Positions 62,101 to 64,000 of a DNA stretch of 64,000 bases are shown here, in pieces. This stretch comes from Aphrocallistes beatrix (taxonomy: Eukaryota > Porifera > Hexactinellida > Sceptrulophora > Aphrocallistidae). The stretch spans positions 7,413,524 through 7,477,523 of the forward strand of contig OY725488.1 of NCBI GenBank assembly GCA_963281255.1. The letters are read 5' to 3'. The translations under genes and the position numbers were made by a program. The notes under the pieces were generated by a model that saw nothing but the letters and a program-made list of their open reading frames with translations, was not told the origin of the DNA and did not search any database. The stretch's first letter is position 1, and every line of letters begins with the position of its first letter.

Positions 62101-63661
62101 TGTGGTCAAATTAGTAAAATTAGTTGTTTAAGTACTGCTGACTTTACAACTAGTTGAATAATCCACGAACTTTTTTTTGCGTTTGAACTTCCAACTCAAA
62201 GCGAACGCTCTTTACCATGTAGCATATGTATCGCGCATGACATCCACCACTAAAATGTAACCACACCTACAGCATCTCGTTACCATTCTTATTAACCAAT
62301 CTTGTATTAAATTTCTGTTAATTGTTAGTATTTATTATTAATTTTTTATTATATCTCAATTTATATGACTATTATTCTCTAGACACATTCTAGCAGCCGT
62401 GAACCTCCTTCCTGCTCCCCTCATCAACCTCAGGCCTTCTTCCCTCAGTCAATGGTTAAAACAGATCGGTCTCCATCAACTGTACCATCTGTTCACTTCC
62501 AAAGGATATAACACAATTGATGACGTGTGCCATCTGTGGGATATCCATCTAGCTTCTGTCCTCGAAATACATCAATTGGGTTATCGAAAAAGAATTCTCT
62601 ATTCGCTATCTCTGATAAGAGCTGCATCGCCCGAGAGAAATTATACGCCTTCCGAATCAGTATTATCTGCTCCTCTCTATCAAAATAGATTTTTCTCTGA
62701 TAAGAGCTCTCCCATGAATAGCCTTGCTTCTGTGCCTCCGCCGCCCCCCAGGCGTGATTCTTTTATGGCTGCGCAGGAATTCTGGTCTTTCTATGAGAAA
62801 AACAGCACCAACTCTTACCCCAGGGACTCCTCTCATGCTCATTACAAGATGAATGGGAATCAGCAGCACGATACTTCCCATACCAAGCTTAAATACTCAA
62901 ACACATTGCCTCCTCCTCCTCTACCTCCTAAAATGATAGGCTCAAACCCTGCTCATCCTTCTGAAAAACCGCAAACTTTACCCAAACCAATACTGGACAA
63001 TAATGCCGCTATGAAGTATAGTAATAGCTTTTGTAACAGTTCGAGATATCCTGCTACAGGTCGAATGGCATCTTCTGGTGAGAAACTACCATACAATAAG
63101 AACTCGTTCTCTGCTATTGAGGTAGACTTGAAAAACACTGTGGATCAAATGTCTACCTCTTCCAAAGAAACATTGATCAGCTACATTTCCAACTCAATAC
63201 AACCTCCTATGATGAGCCAATTGAACTCAAATGACAAGCGTTCTAATACTGCATTGCCCCATGGACGTGTGTCCCAAGCCTCTAATACGAGTATACCTGC
63301 ATCCAAACTGAGGAAGGATAGTTCCTCTCATCCGGAGACCGGTAAGTTCATCATTTCTCCTCTTTATCAGCAGAGAGCGGAGGAGACCGGTGAGACACTA
63401 CCCCCTGAGATGGGGCCCAGCCGGACCAATAAGCACTACCACAGCATCGTGACTCACTCAACCCCTACTCAGCTCAGAAACGGAGCTAAAAACCAGGATC
63501 ACTCAGATGATAATTTGACCAAATACTACCCGGACCATCCAGATAAATTTCTCTCCAAAAATAACAAACCAGAGAAAAAGAAACACAAGTTTGGGAAGTT
63601 TAGATCTAGCAAGAAGATTATCAAGCAAAATCCAGTTTACCAGTCTTCTGGTGTATTGCAG
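42642..63661 (+). CDS. ANKS1: ANKS1-type ankyrin / double-SAM scaffold (Odin/AIDA-1 family), 3' part beyond the window
   Basis: Seventeen exons keep frame for 1420 codons: 42642-42727, 44497-44580, 46393-46451, 46518-46615, 46907-46981, 47122-47202, 52644-52787, 52857-52932, 53550-53654, 53714-53803, 53876-53913, 53982-54439, 54589-54811, 57449-57478, 57564-58278, 60111-60729, 62383-63661. Exons 1-9 encode the ankyrin repeats (MGREVDLILATQKGS, GYTPLHHAIMYGQ, TSLHFAARNGH, SCLHEAALHGR). Exons 10-16 are disordered. Exon 16 holds EWESIDNVMDMV plus SAM1 (SIRLPHRASLLLTNGFDNID), continued in exon 17 by HILAAVNLLP, then SAM2 (SLSQWLKQIGLHQLYHLF ... GYRKRILYSL), then Pro-rich SH3-type motifs. Order and spacing match ANKS1A/B, which link Eph receptors and synaptic or endocytic partners; the PTB domain should follow downstream. 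Exon 17 ends at GTAAGT. Introns hold MATE, PLAC8 and GPATCH4-like genes. Confidence 0.92.
43125..43580. mobile_element. hAT-type MITE, 456 bp, in ANKS1 intron 1
   Basis: The left end reads TAGGGGTTACAATCCCGGGA and the reverse complement of the right end TAGGGATTCCAATCCCGGGA. The element is bounded by the perfect 8-bp duplication ATCACACG (43117-43124 and 43581-43588). The ends repeat ATCCCGGGATCCCGGG-like palindromes. No transposase ORF is present. The TAGGG terminus with an 8-bp duplication fits hAT. The remainder of intron 1 is AT-rich without other features. Confidence 0.88.
44581..44586 (+). other. Non-canonical GC donor of ANKS1 intron 2
   Basis: Exon 2 ends CAGAG and the intron begins GCAAGT, the standard form of a GC-AG donor. 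The reading frame and ankyrin pattern (MYGQ then R-EALLVLLRYGADP) require the cut exactly here; the next GT downstream would shift the frame. Confidence 0.8.
45291..46033. mobile_element. hAT-type element, 743 bp, in ANKS1 intron 2 (outer element)
   Basis: Left end CAGGGCCGGTCCTAGC; the reverse complement of the right end is CACGGGCGGCCCTAAG. The flanking 8-bp duplication is perfect: GCCCTAAT at 45283-45290 and 46034-46041. No transposase ORF is seen. It is interrupted by a second element at 45509-45904, so without that insertion it is about 340 bp. Confidence 0.85.
45509..45904. mobile_element. hAT-type element, 396 bp, nested inside the previous one
   Basis: The 8-bp duplication CATTGTAT flanks it exactly (45501-45508 and 45905-45912). 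The left end starts CAGGGGTCGCAGAA and the reverse complement of the right end starts CAGTGGCGGCGTTA. The latter resembles the terminus of the element at 40-342. The terminal inverted repeats are diverged, but the duplication is perfect. Confidence 0.75.
48325..50064 (+). CDS. MATE-family multidrug and toxin extrusion transporter (SLC47-like)
   Basis: The ORF is intronless, 579 aa, nested in ANKS1 intron 6 on the same strand. Twelve core membrane segments in two MATE halves are visible. Family motifs: LAWPSAIAAFGGQMIPLVSMMFVGHLG in TM1 (seen here as SAIAAFGGQMIPLVSMMFVG), GMDTLCSQAYGAKN, LSLKFLQTQN, GYLIIGA, AATVRVGNLLGANNPELAQK and ASGILKGCGKQN. A polar 80-residue linker leads to a thirteenth helix (about 530-555), the layout of animal SLC47 proteins. 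These export organic cations in exchange for protons at the plasma membrane. Unlike the housekeeping genes here, no acceptor-like motif precedes its ATG. Mammalian SLC47A genes have many introns, so the intronless form may be a retrocopy or reflect the general intron loss of this genome. Confidence 0.93.
   Translation: MESEDTIIGKTRKWHQKLFSFWIFQEFFIINKLAWPSAIAAFGGQMIPLVSMMFVGHLGKGIYLDGAALALSFANVTGTSIVYGFSAGMDTLCSQAYGAKNLRLVGVYFQRAIILSLLVCFPIWAVWLNAEEILVLLHQDVGVASIAGKYLVILCTGKPAVVIFTLSLKFLQTQNVVIPTIFITILGNLLHIGCQYLFVIYLHLGVEGSAISVSITYWSLAIMYIMYIRCSSLYYSSWPGCTLDAFRGWLHYCKYGIPGMIMMCLEWWTFEIGYLIIGATSVHPKIEIGIYSIMFNISSQLFSIPIGFAVAATVRVGNLLGANNPELAQKVSYLSLFIITVIGLNFSGGVFLFKSHIPFIFTQDECIISGAASTLFIIAIYENFDGFQLMASGILKGCGKQNIAAVINVLAYQLIAIPLAVCLSVVLKMDTKGYWIGIASAISIQAVIFFFLVICLNWKKVAVTAQENASLTQTQSNKVHSSYQTIPTSDHIRDSNYPKSIQDCESGSLLASTQNLIRAGRNSIWCRELFKLTLFALFISSFAVGLAFYLNNSNPTKLFAPVQYDDDSLNLNLTGICPY
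50240..50720. repeat. Helitron-like non-autonomous repeat, copy 2, interrupted by a pogo-type MITE
   Basis: It begins TCCTTACTATTAAAACTCGA as does the copy at 26581. After a MITE insertion it continues with the GC-rich block (CGCGCTTCGCTTGCTTGCGC at about 50445) that appears reverse-complemented at 27058-27140. Then comes the shared stretch GTCGACTCATCATGGAATTA and TGACGTCATTGTCAC (50600-50634) and ATAACTCAGCCATT. The family is therefore rearranged between copies. The 3' terminus was not fixed. The region 50065-50239 before it and 50721-51335 after it show no gene. Confidence 0.6.
50282..50435. mobile_element. pogo/Tigger-type MITE, 154 bp
   Basis: Terminal inverted repeats begin CAGTCGACTCCGCTTAATAG on both strands (21 identical bases, then one mismatch). 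The element is flanked by TA on both sides (50280-50281 and 50436-50437). CAGT-initial inverted repeats with a TA duplication are typical of the pogo/Tigger branch of Tc1/mariner. No coding capacity. Confidence 0.85.
51336..51665 (+). CDS. PLAC8 (cornifelin/onzin) family cysteine-rich protein
   Basis: The ORF is intronless, 109 aa, nested in ANKS1 intron 6. The family signature is plain: GLCGCFGDLKLCIITYFCPCITY at the N-terminus (residues 8-30, with the CFGD and CPC pairs), YCFCKTRQ in the middle, and CGLCALIQQAREVD at the C-terminus (the LIQxxREV motif). PLAC8 proteins are small membrane-associated proteins that act in divalent-cation transport, size control or differentiation; the specific role here is unknown. 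It lies about 1.27 kb after MATE on the same strand. An AATAAA occurs at 51841, but a transcript would end earlier if a nearer signal is used. Confidence 0.9.
   Translation: MSGSWSNGLCGCFGDLKLCIITYFCPCITYMNTASKVHNDDGKIKYCIYSIIPLLNLYCFCKTRQATVEQKGIDEGAIVSLLLVWFCGLCALIQQAREVDPSGSSMARE
51881..52135 (-). CDS. Doubtful small ORF with one hydrophobic segment
   Basis: This is an ATG-initiated 84-codon frame in ANKS1 intron 6. Residues 7-28 (GGFGYSCLSFYSFLVMTTIYC) could form one membrane helix, followed by a polar segment. A second frame carries on at the same place for about 30 codons with protein-like composition (EFKNLCEYYNGNFYQDPNE), which suggests a frameshifted or spliced real gene, but the only donor/acceptor pair would make an implausible intron of about 18 nt. 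I do not recognise a family. Confidence 0.25.
   Translation of the reverse strand: MVRKIVGGFGYSCLSFYSFLVMTTIYCTKMKQGTDPLSYQGYVVLERLGEGASSPSKQTLTAILNLRTFASITMVTFIKIPMRE
52136..52643. other. 3' part of ANKS1 intron 6
   Basis: A 74-codon plus-strand frame at 52285-52509 has no features of a known family and no conserved tail. Nothing else is seen before the exon 7 acceptor at 52642-52643. Confidence 0.35.
54812..55759. other. First part of ANKS1 intron 13
   Basis: AT-rich sequence. ATTCTATTT and CTCTGGCATTC words recur near 55190 and 55310 (CTGGCATTCTATTTC in both), a short direct repeat. No gene or RNA was recognised. Confidence 0.35.
55760..55912. mobile_element. hAT-type MITE, 153 bp
   Basis: The flanking 8-bp duplication TGTGCATG is perfect (55752-55759 and 55913-55920). 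The left end starts CAGTATTTCCC and the reverse complement of the right end CCGTGTTTCCC (9 of 11). The interior has CGCGTTAAGCGCGC-like palindromes. It overlaps a minus-strand frame at 55711-56031, which is therefore not a gene. Confidence 0.75.
56043..56531 (-). CDS. GPATCH4: GPATCH4-like G-patch protein
   Basis: The ORF is intronless, 162 aa (human GPATCH4 446), antisense in ANKS1 intron 13. The N-terminus is a G-patch of the GPATCH4 type: FAEKELKKFGWVKGKGLGKS, then EDGIKEPIRIKFNMDTKGIGY, followed by the WWKKAYNNAAEDV block that in GPATCH4 reads HWWNELFNKTAANLV. The rest is Lys/Glu-rich. Near the C-terminus, SEASRHDISSSGKQKRIALQEA corresponds to a second conserved piece (vertebrate ARLGITMKAKLARLEAQ). 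The long repetitive basic tail of vertebrates is missing. The G-patch binds and stimulates DEAH-box helicases such as DHX15; GPATCH4 is nucleolar and Cajal-body linked. TAG lies one base before the ATG. Confidence 0.88.
   Translation of the reverse strand: MTESFAEKELKKFGWVKGKGLGKSEDGIKEPIRIKFNMDTKGIGYEKHQYEIEFDDEWWKKAYNNAAEDVIINNREKEEEIGVEGENRAHKRKRTKGKMCVFLPEGANKEGSDGEVEIEKGKKEIELISMCMLSEASRHDISSSGKQKRIALQEAGIKKGKS
56532..57448. other. End of ANKS1 intron 13
   Basis: AT-rich. A 108-codon plus frame at 56745-57071 does not begin at a convincing ATG and shows no domain. No repeat or RNA was recognised. Confidence 0.35.
58279..60110. other. ANKS1 intron 15 (1.83 kb)
   Basis: It contains a worn pogo/Tigger-like MITE at 58939-59073, followed by an AAT run at 59075-59099. 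The rest is AT-rich. No gene or RNA was recognised. Confidence 0.45.
58939..59073. mobile_element. Degenerate pogo/Tigger-type MITE, about 135 bp
   Basis: It starts TA then CAGTTGACTCCGCTTAATTC, matching the terminus of the element at 50282 in 15 of its first 16 bases. The far end, read in reverse complement, is CATTCAACTCTACTTAATTG, a diverged inverted copy. A run of AAT repeats follows directly. Confidence 0.6.
60730..62382. other. ANKS1 intron 16 (1.65 kb)
   Basis: This phase-2 intron splits SAM1 between exons 16 and 17 (GTGAGT donor, tctctag acceptor). It is AT-rich with no convincing ORF, repeat or RNA gene. Confidence 0.5.
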
Positions 63662-64000
63662 GTAAGTATATAAAATATCTTGCTTCAGAACTACGAGGTA
63701 CATCCAGGGGCGTAGCCAGTACTCCGATCCGGGCCTGCGGGGGCCTACAGCAGCCTAAAAACGGCAAATCTTCAGGTCCTGGCGGGTCTGCCGGCAGGCC
63801 TTTGGCTACGCCCATGGGTACATCCATTGTACATAGTATTAAGGTTAAATGTCGGGAAAAATGCTTTTTAAGTTGCCCTGGATTTACTAATACGTACATA
63901 TACTTCCTTGCTTGCTACAACTTTAACTAATGATAATCCTGAATATTATGAAATGTGAATTGCTGTTATTTTAATAATATTTTAACCCTTAAATGGCGCT
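63662..64000. other. ANKS1 intron 17, running off the window
   Basis: It opens with a GTAAGT donor and contains a miniature hAT element at 63705-63816. No further exon is visible before the edge. Confidence 0.5.
63705..63816. mobile_element. Very short hAT-type MITE, 112 bp
   Basis: Left end CAGGGGCGTAGCCAG; the reverse complement of the right end is CATGGGCGTAGCCAA (13 of 15). The 8-bp duplication GGTACATC is perfect (63697-63704 and 63817-63824). It is little more than two GC-rich termini back to back. Confidence 0.87.

Noticed and set aside
62663-62881. Antisense and alternate-frame ORFs over coding exons (also 5404-6145, 6407-6868, 12647-13308, 22359-24669 and others)
   Set aside because: These are frame shadows of DDX23, CALU, COG6, TRAPPC11 and ANKS1 exons with no independent motifs.
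42642-63661. CASKIN as identity of the ankyrin-SAM gene
   Set aside because: CASKIN starts similarly but has an SH3 domain after the ankyrins; here an EWxxID motif precedes SAM1 and SAM sequences match ANKS1 more closely.
1-64000. CRISPR array, prokaryotic operon, rRNA or tRNA genes
   Set aside because: No regular spaced repeats, ribosome-binding sites, tRNA A/B boxes with cloverleaf, or rRNA-like conserved words were found; genes are spliced eukaryotic ones.

Overview
This is nuclear DNA from a compact, intron-poor animal genome. Spliceosomal introns (GT-AG, plus one GC-AG), a proteasome subunit, SR-type and G-patch spliceosome proteins, eIF2B and COG/TRAPP tethering subunits show a eukaryote. 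An ADAM with disintegrin, EGF and transmembrane parts, an Ig-like secreted protein, ANKS1, NCOA5 and CEP43 orthologues point to Metazoa. Many genes that are usually intron-rich (COG6, TRAPPC11, PSMA7, RAD51C, ADAM, MATE) are single-exon here. A non-bilaterian or fast-evolving compact lineage such as a sponge or ctenophore is possible, but nothing in the window fixes the phylum.

Layout. 1-2288: hAT-type miniature transposon, two small unknown ORFs sharing a C-terminal motif. 2294-14634: a head-to-tail minus-strand cluster (transcription order PSMA7, COG6, CEP43, a RING/TRAF-zinc-finger protein, TP53RK, DDX23, first exon of NADK), with gaps of roughly 90-440 bp and a plus-strand calumenin gene inside a DDX23 intron. 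14635-26257: an orphan multipass membrane protein, GPKOW, RAD51C (convergent with GPKOW and divergent from a WW-less WBP4), TRAPPC11 and a Rab GTPase. 26258-27284: interspersed Helitron-like repeat. 27285-34939: EIF2B5 in seven exons, with a whole intronless ADAM gene antisense in intron 5. 35705-40149: NCOA5 and a cysteine-poor Ig-like secreted protein. 42642 to the right edge: an ANKS1 (Odin/AIDA-1) gene, 17 exons reconstructed with continuous reading frame (1420 codons), whose introns hold a MATE transporter, a PLAC8 protein, an antisense GPATCH4-like gene and most of the transposons.

Themes. (1) Nested genes: five intronless genes lie inside introns of three host genes. (2) Thirteen mostly housekeeping genes have a TAG or CAG acceptor-like trinucleotide 0-9 nt before the start codon; with the tight co-directional cluster this suggests spliced-leader trans-splicing or very short 5' UTR introns. 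(3) At least six hAT-type miniature elements with perfect 8-bp target duplications, one nested in another, plus pogo/Tigger-like and Helitron-like non-autonomous elements. (4) Candidate novel proteins: the REFTGNWD pair, the eight-TM protein and the Ig-like protein. Functionally the annotated genes are mainly splicing (DDX23, GPKOW, WBP4), proteostasis and trafficking (PSMA7, COG6, TRAPPC11, Rab, calumenin), translation (EIF2B5, TP53RK for tRNA t6A) and DNA repair (RAD51C).
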